Source: Osedax fenrisi
Taxonomy: Eukaryota; Annelida; Polychaeta; Sabellida; Siboglinidae
Direction of reading: 5' to 3'
Length of the DNA stretch: 64,000 bases
NCBI GenBank assembly: GCA_964019155.1
Contig: OZ025239.1
Location: 111,835,585-111,899,584, forward strand
The notes under the pieces were generated by a model. The model was not told the DNA's origin, did not search any database, and saw only the letters and a program-made list of their open reading frames with translations. The position numbers and the translations under genes are program-made. This document shows positions 30,076-44,978 of this stretch, in pieces. The stretch's first letter is position 1. The number at the start of each line of letters is the position of its first letter.

Positions 30076-33000
30076 GGATATTTACATTACCTATGGGATA
30101 TTTACATTACCTATGGGATATTTACATTACCGGTAGGGGATGTTTATATTACCTATGGGATATTTACATTACCTATGAGATATTTACATTACCTATGGGA
30201 TATTTACATTACCTATGGGATATTTACATTACCGGTAGGGGATGTTTATATTACCTATGGGATATTTACATTACCTATGAGATATTTACATTACCTATGG
30301 GATATTTACATTACCTATGGGATATTTACATTACCGGTAGGGGATGTTTATATTACCTATGGGATATTTACATTACCTATGGGATATTTACATTACCTAT
30401 GAGATATTTACATTACCTATGAGATATTTACATTACCTATGAGATATTTACATTACCTATGGGATATTTACATTACCTATGAGATATTTACATTACCTAT
30501 GAGATATTTACATTACCTATGGGATATTTACATTACCTATGGGATATTTACATTATCTATGGGATATTTACATTACCTATGGGATATTTACATTACCTAT
30601 GGGATATTTACATTACCTATGGGATATTTACATTACCGGTAGGGGATGTTTATATTACCTATGGGATATTTACATTACCTATGAGATATTTACATTACCT
30701 ATGGGATATTTACATTACCGGTAGGGGATGTTTACATTACCTATGAGATATTTACATTACCTATGGGATATTTACATTACCTATGGGATATTTACATTAC
30801 CGGTAGGGGATATTTACATTACCTATGGGATATTTACATTACCGGTAGGGGATGTTTATATTACCTATGGGATATTTACATTACCTATGAGATATTTACA
30901 TTACCTATGGGATATTTACATTACCGGTAGGGGATGTTTACATTACCTATGAGATATTTACATTACCTATGGGATATTTACATTACCTATGGGATATTTA
31001 CATTACCGGTAGGGGATATTTACATTACCTATGGGATATTTACATTACCGGTAGGGGATGTTTATATTACCTATGGGATATTTACATTACCTATGGGATA
31101 TTTACATTACCTATGAGATATTTACATTACCTATGAGATATTTACATTACCTATGAGATATTTACATTACCTATGAGATATTTACATTACCTATGAGATA
31201 TTTACATTACCTATGGGATATTTACATTACCGGTAGGGGATGTTTATATTACCTATGGGATATTTACATTACCTATGGGATATTTACATTACCTATGAGA
31301 TATTTACATTACCTATGAGATATTTACATTACCTATGAGATATTTACATTACCTATGGGATATTTACATTACCGGTAGGGGATGTTTACATTACCGGTAG
31401 GGGATATTTACATTACCTATGGGATATTTACATTACCTATGGGATATTTACATTACCTATGGGATATTTACATTACCGGTAGGGGATGTTTACATTACCT
31501 ATGAGATATTTACATTACCTATGGGATATTTACATTACCTATGAGATGTTTACATTACCTATGGGATGTTTACATTACCTATGGGATATTTACATTACCT
31601 ATGAGATATTTACATTACCTATGGGATATTTACATTACCGGTAGGGGATGTTTACATTACCTATGGGATATTTACATTACCTATGAGATATTTACATTAC
31701 CTATGGGATATTTACATTACCTATGAGATATTTACATTACCTATGGGATATTTACATTACCTATGAGATGTTTACATTACCTATGAGATATTTACATTAC
31801 CTATGAGATGTTTACATTACCTATGGGATATTTATATTACCGGTAGGGGATATTTACATTACCTATGGGATATTTACATTACCTATGGGATATTTACATT
31901 ACCGGTAGGGGATGTTTATATTACCTATGGGATATTTACATTACCTATGGGATATTTACATTACCTATGAGATATTTACATTACCTATGATATATTTACA
32001 TTACCTATGAGATATTTACATTACCTATGGGATATTTACATTACCTATGAGATATTTACATTACCTATGGGATATTTACATTACCGGTAGGGGATGTTTA
32101 CATTACCTATGGGATATTTACATTACCTATGAGATATTTACATTACCTATGGGATATTTACATTACCTATGAGATATTTACATTACCTATGGGATATTTA
32201 CATTACCTATGAGATGTTTACATTACCTATGAGATATTTACATTACCTATGAGATGTTTACATTACCGGTAGGGGATATTTACATTACCTATGGGATATT
32301 TACATTACCTATGGGATATTTACATTACCGGTAGGGGATGTTTACATTACCTATGGGATATTTACATTACCTATGGGATGTTTACATTACCTATGGGATA
32401 TTTACATTACCGGTAGGGGATATTTACATTACCTATGAGATATTTACATTACCTATGAGATATTTACATTACCTATGAGATGTTTACATTACCTATGAGA
32501 TATTTACATTACCTATAGGATATTTACATTACCTATGGGATATTTACATTACCTATGGGATATTTACATTACCGGTAGGGGATGTTTACATTACCTATGG
32601 GATATTTACATTACCTATGAGATATTTACATTACCTATGGGATATTTACATTACCTATGAGATATTTACATTACCTATGGGATATTTACATTACCTATGA
32701 GATGTTTACATTACCTATGAGATATTTACATTACCTATGAGATGTTTACATTACCTATGGGATATTTATATTACCGGTAGGGGATATTTACATTACCTAT
32801 GGGATATTTACATTACCTATGAGATATTTACATTACCTATGGGATATTTACATTACCGGTAGGGGATGTTTACATTACCTATGAGATATTTACATTACCT
32901 ATGAGATATTTACATTACCTATGAGATATTTACATTACCTATGGGATATTTACATTACCTATGGGATATTTACATTACCTATGGGATATTTACATTACCT

Positions 33001-35263
33001 ATGAGATATTTACATTACCTATGAGATATTTACATTACCTATGAGATATTTACATTACCTATGGGATATTTACATTACCTATGGGATATTTACATTACCT
33101 ATGAGATATTTACATTACCTATGAGATATTTACATTACCTATGGGATATTTACATTACCTATGAGATATTTACATTACCTATGAGATATTTACATTACCT
33201 ATGGGATATTTACATTACCGGTAGGGGATGTTTACATTACCTATGAGATATTTACATTACCTATGGGATATTTACATTACCGGTAGGGGATATTTACATT
33301 ACCTATGAGATGTTTACATTACCTATGAGATATTTACATTACCTATGGGATGTTTACATTACCTATGGGATATTTACATTACCGGTAGGGGATGTTTACA
33401 TTACCTATGGGATATTTACATTACCTATGATATATTTACATTACCTATGGGATATTTACATTACCGGTAGGGGATGTTTACATTACCTATGAGATATTTA
33501 CATTACCTATGGGATATTTACATTACCTATGGGATATTTACATTACCGGTAGGGGATATTTACATTACCTATGGGATATTTACATTACCGGTAGGGGATG
33601 TTTATATTACCTATGGGATATTTACATTACCTATGAGATATTTACATTACCTATGGGATATTTACATTACCGGTAGGGGATGTTTACATTACCTATGAGA
33701 TATTTACATTACCTATGGGATATTTACATTACCTATGGGATATTTACATTACCGGTAGGGGATATTTACATTACCTATGGGATATTTACATTACCGGTAG
33801 GGGATGTTTATATTACCTATGGGATATTTACATTACCTATGGGATATTTACATTACCTATGAGATATTTACATTACCTATGAGATATTTACATTACCTAT
33901 GAGATATTTACATTACCTATGAGATATTTACATTACCTATGAGATATTTACATTACCTATGGGATATTTACATTACCGGTAGGGGATGTTTATATTACCT
34001 ATGGGATATTTACATTACCTATGGGATATTTACATTACCTATGAGATATTTACATTACCTATGAGATATTTACATTACCTATGAGATATTTACATTACCT
34101 ATGGGATATTTACATTACCGGTAGGGGATGTTTACATTACCGGTAGGGGATATTTACATTACCTATGGGATATTTACATTACCTATGGGATATTTACATT
34201 ACCTATGGGATATTTACATTACCGGTAGGGGATGTTTACATTACCTATGAGATATTTACATTACCTATGGGATATTTACATTACCTATGAGATGTTTACA
34301 TTACCTATGGGATGTTTACATTACCTATGGGATATTTACATTACCTATGAGATATTTACATTACCTATGGGATATTTACATTACCGGTAGGGGATGTTTA
34401 CATTACCTATGGGATATTTACATTACCTATGAGATATTTACATTACCTATGGGATATTTACATTACCTATGAGATATTTACATTACCTATGGGATATTTA
34501 CATTACCTATGAGATGTTTACATTACCTATGAGATATTTACATTACCTATGAGATGTTTACATTACCTATGGGATATTTATATTACCGGTAGGGGATATT
34601 TACATTACCTATGGGATATTTACATTACCTATGGGATATTTACATTACCGGTAGGGGATGTTTATATTACCTATGGGATATTTACATTACCTATGGGATA
34701 TTTACATTACCTATGAGATATTTACATTACCTATGATATATTTACATTACCTATGAGATATTTACATTACCTATGGGATATTTACATTACCTATGAGATA
34801 TTTACATTACCTATGGGATATTTACATTACCGGTAGGGGATGTTTACATTACCTATGGGATATTTACATTACCTATGAGATATTTACATTACCTATGGGA
34901 TATTTACATTACCTATGAGATATTTACATTACCTATGGGATATTTACATTACCTATGAGATGTTTACATTACCTATGAGATATTTACATTACCTATGAGA
35001 TGTTTACATTACCGGTAGGGGATATTTACATTACCTATGGGATATTTACATTACCTATGGGATATTTACATTACCGGTAGGGGATGTTTACATTACCTAT
35101 GGGATATTTACATTACCTATGGGATGTTTACATTACCTATGGGATATTTACATTACCGGTAGGGGATATTTACATTACCTATGAGATATTTACATTACCT
35201 ATGAGATATTTACATTACCTATGAGATGTTTACATTACCTATGAGATATTTACATTACCTATA
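30076..35263 (+). repeat. 5,188-bp tandem duplication, copy 2
   Basis: This is the second copy of 24,888-30,075. It again includes the nested 2,746-bp duplication (30,686-33,431 and 33,432-35,263) and the CATTATCTAT marker at 30,556. The match ends near 35,327, where TTTACATT stands opposite TTTATATT at 30,139. Here the core started at 34,287 runs to completion. Confidence 0.85.
31541..33246 (+). repeat. Alpha core higher-order unit, copy 6
   Basis: This 1,706-bp core is the duplicate of copy 5 at an offset of 5,188. Confidence 0.82.
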
Positions 35264-37016
35264 GGATATTTACATTACCTATGGGATATTTACATTACCT
35301 ATGGGATATTTACATTACCGGTAGGGGATGTTTACATTACCTATGGGATATTTACATTACCTATGAGATATTTACATTACCTATGGGATATTTACATTAC
35401 CTATGAGATATTTACATTACCTATGGGATATTTACATTACCTATGAGATGTTTACATTACCTATGAGATATTTACATTACCTATGAGATGTTTACATTAC
35501 CTATGGGATATTTATATTACCGGTAGGGGATATTTACATTACCTATGGGATATTTACATTACCTATGAGATATTTACATTACCTATGGGATATTTACATT
35601 ACCGGTAGGGGATGTTTACATTACCTATGAGATATTTACATTACCTATGAGATATTTACATTACCTATGAGATATTTACATTACCTATGGGATATTTACA
35701 TTACCTATGGGATATTTACATTACCTATGGGATATTTACATTACCTATGAGATATTTACATTACCTATGAGATATTTACATTACCTATGAGATATTTACA
35801 TTACCTATGGGATATTTACATTACCTATGGGATATTTACATTACCTATGAGATATTTACATTACCTATGAGATATTTACATTACCTATGGGATATTTACA
35901 TTACCTATGAGATATTTACATTACCTATGAGATATTTACATTACCTATGGGATATTTACATTACCGGTAGGGGATGTTTACATTACCTATGAGATATTTA
36001 CATTACCTATGGGATATTTACATTACCGGTAGGGGATATTTACATTACCTATGAGATGTTTACATTACCTATGAGATATTTACATTACCTATGGGATGTT
36101 TACATTACCTATGGGATATTTACATTACCGGTAGGGGATGTTTACATTACCTATGGGATATTTACATTACCTATGATATATTTACATTACCTATGGGATA
36201 TTTACATTACCTATGAGATATTTACATTACCTATGGGATATTTACATTACCGGTAGGGGATGTTTACATTACCTATGGGATGTTTACATTACCTATGGGA
36301 TGTTTACATTACCGGTAGGGGATATTTACATTACCTATGAGATATTTACATTACCTATGATATATTTACATTACCTATGGGATGTTTACATTACCTATGG
36401 GATATTTACATTACCGGTAGGGGATGTTTACATTACCTATGGGATATTTACATTACCTATGAGATATTTACATTACCTATGAGATATTTACATTACCTAT
36501 GATATATTTACATTACCTATGGGATATTTACATTACCTATGAGATATTTACATTACCTATGGGATATTTACATTACCGGTAGGGGATGTTTACATTACCT
36601 ATGGGATGTTTACATTACCTATGAGATATTTACATTACCTATGGGATATTTACATTACCTATGATATATTTACATTACCTATGGGATATTTACATTACCT
36701 ATGAGATATTTACATTACCTATGGGATATTTACATTACCGGTAGGGGATATTTACATTACCTATGGGATATTTACATTACCTATGGGATATTTACATTAC
36801 CGGTAGGGGATATTTACATTACCTATGAGATGTTTACATTACCTATGGGATATTTACATTACCTATGAGATATTTACATTACCTATGGGATATTTACATT
36901 ACCTATGGGATATTTACATTACCTATGAGATATTTACATTACCTATGGGATGTTTACATTACCTATGGGATATTTACATTACCGGTAGGGGATGTTTACA
37001 TTACCTATGGGATATG
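34175..37016 (+). repeat. 2,842-bp tandem duplication, copy 1 (contains alpha core 34,287-35,992)
   Basis: The segment matches 37,017-39,858 at an offset of 2,842 bp: 140 monomers, 21 of them 22-bp. Both copies end on the rare GATATGTAC monomer (G at 37,016 and 39,858), whereas 34,174 has the ordinary T; this places the junction. The alpha core at 34,287-35,992 is complete. Confidence 0.82.
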
Positions 37017-37128
37017 TACATTACCTATGGGATATTTACATTACCTATGGGATATTTACATTACCGGTAGGGGATGTTTACATTACCTATGAGATATTTA
37101 CATTACCTATGGGATATTTACATTACCT

Positions 37129-38834
37129 ATGAGATGTTTACATTACCTATGGGATGTTTACATTACCTATGGGATATTTACATTACCTATGAGATATTTA
37201 CATTACCTATGGGATATTTACATTACCGGTAGGGGATGTTTACATTACCTATGGGATATTTACATTACCTATGAGATATTTACATTACCTATGGGATATT
37301 TACATTACCTATGAGATATTTACATTACCTATGGGATATTTACATTACCTATGAGATGTTTACATTACCTATGAGATATTTACATTACCTATGAGATGTT
37401 TACATTACCTATGGGATATTTATATTACCGGTAGGGGATATTTTCATTACCTATGGGATATTTACATTACCTATGGGATATTTACATTACCGGTAGGGGA
37501 TGTTTATATTACCTATGGGATATTTACATTACCTATGGGATATTTACATTACCTATGAGATATTTACATTACCTATGATATATTTACATTACCTATGAGA
37601 TATTTACATTACCTATGGGATATTTACATTACCTATGAGATATTTACATTACCTATGGGATATTTACATTACCGGTAGGGGATGTTTACATTACCTATGG
37701 GATATTTACATTACCTATGAGATATTTACATTACCTATGGGATATTTACATTACCTATGAGATATTTACATTACCTATGGGATATTTACATTACCTATGA
37801 GATGTTTACATTACCTATGAGATATTTACATTACCTATGAGATGTTTACATTACCGGTAGGGGATATTTACATTACCTATGGGATATTTACATTACCTAT
37901 GGGATATTTACATTACCGGTAGGGGATGTTTACATTACCTATGGGATATTTACATTACCTATGGGATGTTTACATTACCTATGGGATATTTACATTACCG
38001 GTAGGGGATATTTACATTACCTATGAGATATTTACATTACCTATGAGATATTTACATTACCTATGAGATGTTTACATTACCTATGAGATATTTACATTAC
38101 CTATAGGATATTTACATTACCTATGGGATATTTACATTACCTATGGGATATTTACATTACCGGTAGGGGATGTTTACATTACCTATGGGATATTTACATT
38201 ACCTATGAGATATTTACATTACCTATGGGATATTTACATTACCTATGAGATATTTACATTACCTATGGGATATTTACATTACCTATGAGATGTTTACATT
38301 ACCTATGAGATATTTACATTACCTATGAGATGTTTACATTACCTATGGGATATTTATATTACCGGTAGGGGATATTTACATTACCTATGGGATATTTACA
38401 TTACCTATGAGATATTTACATTACCTATGGGATATTTACATTACCGGTAGGGGATGTTTACATTACCTATGAGATATTTACATTACCTATGAGATATTTA
38501 CATTACCTATGAGATATTTACATTACCTATGGGATATTTACATTACCTATGGGATATTTACATTACCTATGGGATATTTACATTACCTATGAGATATTTA
38601 CATTACCTATGAGATATTTACATTACCTATGAGATATTTACATTACCTATGGGATATTTACATTACCTATGGGATATTTACATTACCTATGAGATATTTA
38701 CATTACCTATGAGATATTTACATTACCTATGGGATATTTACATTACCTATGAGATATTTACATTACCTATGAGATATTTACATTACCTATGGGATATTTA
38801 CATTACCGGTAGGGGATGTTTACATTACCTATGA
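37129..38834 (+). repeat. Alpha core higher-order unit, copy 8
   Basis: This is a 1,706-bp core inside both the 2,842-bp and 6,144-bp duplications. It carries the TTTTCATT change at 37,444. Confidence 0.82.
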
Positions 38835-41174
38835 GATATTTACATTACCTATGGGATATTTACATTACCGGTAGGGGATATTTACATTACCTATGAGATG
38901 TTTACATTACCTATGAGATATTTACATTACCTATGGGATGTTTACATTACCTATGGGATATTTACATTACCGGTAGGGGATGTTTACATTACCTATGGGA
39001 TATTTACATTACCTATGATATATTTACATTACCTATGGGATATTTACATTACCTATGAGATATTTACATTACCTATGGGATATTTACATTACCGGTAGGG
39101 GATGTTTACATTACCTATGGGATGTTTACATTACCTATGGGATGTTTACATTACCGGTAGGGGATATTTACATTACCTATGAGATATTTACATTACCTAT
39201 GATATATTTACATTACCTATGGGATGTTTACATTACCTATGGGATATTTACATTACCGGTAGGGGATGTTTACATTACCTATGGGATATTTACATTACCT
39301 ATGAGATATTTACATTACCTATGAGATATTTACATTACCTATGATATATTTACATTACCTATGGGATATTTACATTACCTATGAGATATTTACATTACCT
39401 ATGGGATATTTACATTACCGGTAGGGGATGTTTACATTACCTATGGGATGTTTACATTACCTATGAGATATTTACATTACCTATGGGATATTTACATTAC
39501 CTATGATATATTTACATTACCTATGGGATATTTACATTACCTATGAGATATTTACATTACCTATGGGATATTTACATTACCGGTAGGGGATATTTACATT
39601 ACCTATGGGATATTTACATTACCTATGGGATATTTACATTACCGGTAGGGGATATTTACATTACCTATGAGATGTTTACATTACCTATGGGATATTTACA
39701 TTACCTATGAGATATTTACATTACCTATGGGATATTTACATTACCTATGGGATATTTACATTACCTATGAGATATTTACATTACCTATGGGATGTTTACA
39801 TTACCTATGGGATATTTACATTACCGGTAGGGGATGTTTACATTACCTATGGGATATGTACATTACCTATGGGATATTTACATTACCTATGGGATATTTA
39901 CATTACCGGTAGGGGATGTTTACATTACCTATGGGATATTTACATTACCTATGGGATATTTACATTACCGGTAGGGGATATTTACATTACCTATGGGATG
40001 TTTACATTACCTATGGGATATTTACATTACCGGTAGGGGATATTTACATTACCTATGGGATGTTTACATTACCTATGAGATATTTACATTACCTATGGAA
40101 TGTTTACATTACCGGTAGGGGATATTTACATTACCGGTAGGGGATATTTACATTACCTATGGGATGTTTACATTACCTATGAGATATTTACATTACCTAT
40201 GGAATGTTTACATTACCGGTAGGGGATATTTACATTACCTATGGGATATTTAAATTACCTATGGGATGTTTACATTACCTATGGGATATTTACATTACCG
40301 GTAGGGGATATTTACATTACCTATGGGATATTTACATTACCTATGGGATATTTACATTACCTATGGGATATTTACATTACCTATGGGATATTTACATTAC
40401 CGGTAGGGGATATTTACATTACCTATGAGATATTTACATTACCTATGAGATATTTACATTACCTATGAGATATTTACATTACCGGTAGGGGATATTTACA
40501 TTACCTATGAGATATTTACATTACCTATGGGATATTTACATTACCTATGAGATATTTACATTACCTATGGGATATTTACATTACCTATGAGATATTTACA
40601 TTACCTATGGGATATTTACATTACCTATGAGATGTTTACATTACCTATGAGATATTTACATTACCTATGAGATGTTTACATTACCTATGGGATATTTACA
40701 TTACCGGTAGGGGATATTTACATTACCTATGGGATATTTACATTACCGGTAGGGGATGTTTACATTACCTATGGGATATTTACATTACCTATGGGATATT
40801 TACATTACCTATGGGATATTTACATTACCGGTAGGGGATGTTTACATTACCTATGAGATATTTACATTACCTATGGGATGTTTACATTACCTATGGGATA
40901 TTTACATTACCTATGAGATATTTACATTACCTATGGGATATTTACATTACCGGTAGGGGATATTTACATTACCTATGGGATGTTTACATTACCTATGGGA
41001 TATTTACATTACCTATGGGATGTTTACATTACCTATGGGATATTTACATTACCTATGAGATATTTACATTAACTATGGGATATTTACATTACCGGTAGGG
41101 GATATTTACATTACCGGTAGGGGATGTTTACATTACCTATGAGATATTTACATTACCTATGAGATATTTACATT

Positions 41175-41186
41175 ACCTAGGGGATG
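41175..41186 (+). other. Hybrid monomer, duplicate of 4,401
   Basis: ACCTAGGGGATG occurs at the position expected from the 36,774-bp offset, so the intermediate form was copied along with its surroundings. Confidence 0.85.
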
Positions 41187-43272
41187 TTTACATTACCTAT
41201 GAGATATTTACATTACCGGTAGGGGATGTTTACATTACCTATGGGATATTTACATTACCTATGAGATATTTACATTACCTATTGGATATTTACATTACCG
41301 GTAGGGGATGTTTACATTACCTATGGGATATTTACATTACCTATGAGATATTTACATTACCTATGGGATATTTACATTACCTATGAGATATTTACATTAC
41401 CTATGAGATATTTACATTACCTATGAGATGTTTACATTACCTATGGGATATTTACATTACCTATGAGATATTTACATTACCTATGGGATGTTTACATTAC
41501 CTATGGGATATTTACATTACCTATGAGATGTTTACATTACCTATGGGATATTTACATTACCTATGAGATATTTACATTACCTATGGGATGTTTACATTAC
41601 CTATGGGATATTTACATTACCTATGAGATGTTTACATTACCTATGGGATATTTACATTACCTATGGGATATTTACATTACCTATGAGATGTTTACATTAC
41701 CTATGAGATATTTACATTACCTATGGGATATTTACATTACCTATGGGATGTTTACATTACCTATGAGATGTTTACATTACCTATGAGATATTTACATTAC
41801 CTATGGGATATTTACATTACCTATGAGATATTTACATTACCTATGGGATATTTACATTACCGGTAGGGGATATTTACATTACCTATGAGATGTTTACATT
41901 ACCGGTAGGGGATATTTACATTACCTATGAGATATTTACATTACCTATGAGATATTTACATTACCTATGAGATATTTACATTACCTATGAGATATTTACA
42001 TTACCTATGGGATATTTACATTACCGGTAGGGGATGTTTACATTACCTATGAGATATTTACATTACCTATGGGATATTTACATTACCGGTAGGGGATATT
42101 TACATTACCTATGAGATATTTACATTACCGGTAGGGGATGTTTACATTACCTATGGGATATTTACATTACCGGTAGGGGATATTTACATTACCTATGAGA
42201 TGTTTACATTACCTATGAGATATTTACATTACCTATGGGATGTTTACATTACCTATGGGATATTTACATTACCGGTAGGGGATGTTTACATTACCTATGG
42301 GATATTTACATTACCTATGATATATTTACATTACCTATGGGATATTTACATTACCTATGAGATATTTACATTACCTATGGGATATTTACATTACCGGTAG
42401 GGGATGTTTACATTACCTATGGGATGTTTACATTACCTATGGGATGTTTACATTACCGGTAGGGGATATTTACATTACCTATGAGATATTTACATTACCT
42501 ATGATATATTTACATTACCTATGGGATGTTTACATTACCTATGGGATATTTACATTACCGGTAGGGGATGTTTACATTACCTATGGGATATTTACATTAC
42601 CTATGAGATATTTACATTACCTATGAGATATTTACATTACCTATGATATATTTACATTACCTATGGGATATTTACATTACCTATGAGATATTTACATTAC
42701 CTATGGGATATTTACATTACCGGTAGGGGATGTTTACATTACCTATGGGATGTTTACATTACCTATGAGATATTTACATTACCTATGGGATATTTACATT
42801 ACCTATGATATATTTACATTACCTATGGGATATTTACATTACCTATGAGATATTTACATTACCTATGGGATATTTACATTACCGGTAGGGGATATTTACA
42901 TTACCTATGGGATATTTACATTACCTATGGGATATTTACATTACCGGTAGGGGATATTTACATTACCTATGAGATGTTTACATTACCTATGGGATATTTA
43001 CATTACCTATGAGATATTTACATTACCTATGGGATATTTACATTACCTATGGGATATTTACATTACCTATGAGATATTTACATTACCTATGGGATGTTTA
43101 CATTACCTATGGGATATTTAAATTACCGGTAGGGGATGTTTACATTACCTATGGGATATGTACATTACCTATGGGATATTTACATTACCTATGGGATATT
43201 TACATTACCGGTAGGGGATGTTTACATTACCTATGAGATATTTACATTACCTATGGGATATTTACATTACCT

Positions 43273-44978
43273 ATGAGATGTTTACATTACCTATGGGATG
43301 TTTACATTACCTATGGGATATTTACATTACCTATGAGATATTTACATTACCTATGGGATATTTACATTACCGGTAGGGGATGTTTACATTACCTATGGGA
43401 TATTTACATTACCTATGAGATATTTACATTACCTATGGGATATTTACATTACCTATGAGATATTTACATTACCTATGGGATATTTACATTACCTATGAGA
43501 TGTTTACATTACCTATGAGATATTTACATTACCTATGAGATGTTTACATTACCTATGGGATATTTATATTACCGGTAGGGGATATTTTCATTACCTATGG
43601 GATATTTACATTACCTATGGGATATTTACATTACCGGTAGGGGATGTTTATATTACCTATGGGATATTTACATTACCTATGGGATATTTACATTACCTAT
43701 GAGATATTTACATTACCTATGATATATTTACATTACCTATGAGATATTTACATTACCTATGGGATATTTACATTACCTATGAGATATTTACATTACCTAT
43801 GGGATATTTACATTACCGGTAGGGGATGTTTACATTACCTATGGGATATTTACATTACCTATGAGATATTTACATTACCTATGGGATATTTACATTACCT
43901 ATGAGATATTTACATTACCTATGGGATATTTACATTACCTATGAGATGTTTACATTACCTATGAGATATTTACATTACCTATGAGATGTTTACATTACCG
44001 GTAGGGGATATTTACATTACCTATGGGATATTTACATTACCTATGGGATATTTACATTACCGGTAGGGGATGTTTACATTACCTATGGGATATTTACATT
44101 ACCTATGGGATGTTTACATTACCTATGGGATATTTACATTACCGGTAGGGGATATTTACATTACCTATGAGATATTTACATTACCTATGAGATATTTACA
44201 TTACCTATGAGATGTTTACATTACCTATGAGATATTTACATTACCTATAGGATATTTACATTACCTATGGGATATTTACATTACCTATGGGATATTTACA
44301 TTACCGGTAGGGGATGTTTACATTACCTATGGGATATTTACATTACCTATGAGATATTTACATTACCTATGGGATATTTACATTACCTATGAGATATTTA
44401 CATTACCTATGGGATATTTACATTACCTATGAGATGTTTACATTACCTATGAGATATTTACATTACCTATGAGATGTTTACATTACCTATGGGATATTTA
44501 TATTACCGGTAGGGGATATTTACATTACCTATGGGATATTTACATTACCTATGAGATATTTACATTACCTATGGGATATTTACATTACCGGTAGGGGATG
44601 TTTACATTACCTATGAGATATTTACATTACCTATGAGATATTTACATTACCTATGAGATATTTACATTACCTATGGGATATTTACATTACCTATGGGATA
44701 TTTACATTACCTATGGGATATTTACATTACCTATGAGATATTTACATTACCTATGAGATATTTACATTACCTATGAGATATTTACATTACCTATGGGATA
44801 TTTACATTACCTATGGGATATTTACATTACCTATGAGATATTTACATTACCTATGAGATATTTACATTACCTATGGGATATTTACATTACCTATGAGATA
44901 TTTACATTACCTATGAGATATTTACATTACCTATGGGATATTTACATTACCGGTAGGGGATGTTTACATTACCTATGA
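43273..44978 (+). repeat. Alpha core higher-order unit, copy 9
   Basis: This is the last alpha core in the window. It is a duplicate of 37,129-38,834 at an offset of 6,144, with TTTTCATT at 43,588. Confidence 0.82.

Larger units (their letters stand above)
35997..42140 (+). repeat. 6,144-bp tandem duplication, copy 1
   Basis: The segment matches 42,141-48,284 at an offset of 6,144 bp and contains 52 monomers of 22 bp and, by arithmetic, 250 of 20 bp. The left edge is set by mismatches at 35,992 and 35,996. Both copies carry TTTTCATT (37,444 and 43,588), which the related left-hand segment near 670 lacks. It contains the alpha core at 37,129-38,834 and, from 41,463, the start of a beta repeat that is cut off at the junction. 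Confidence 0.86.
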
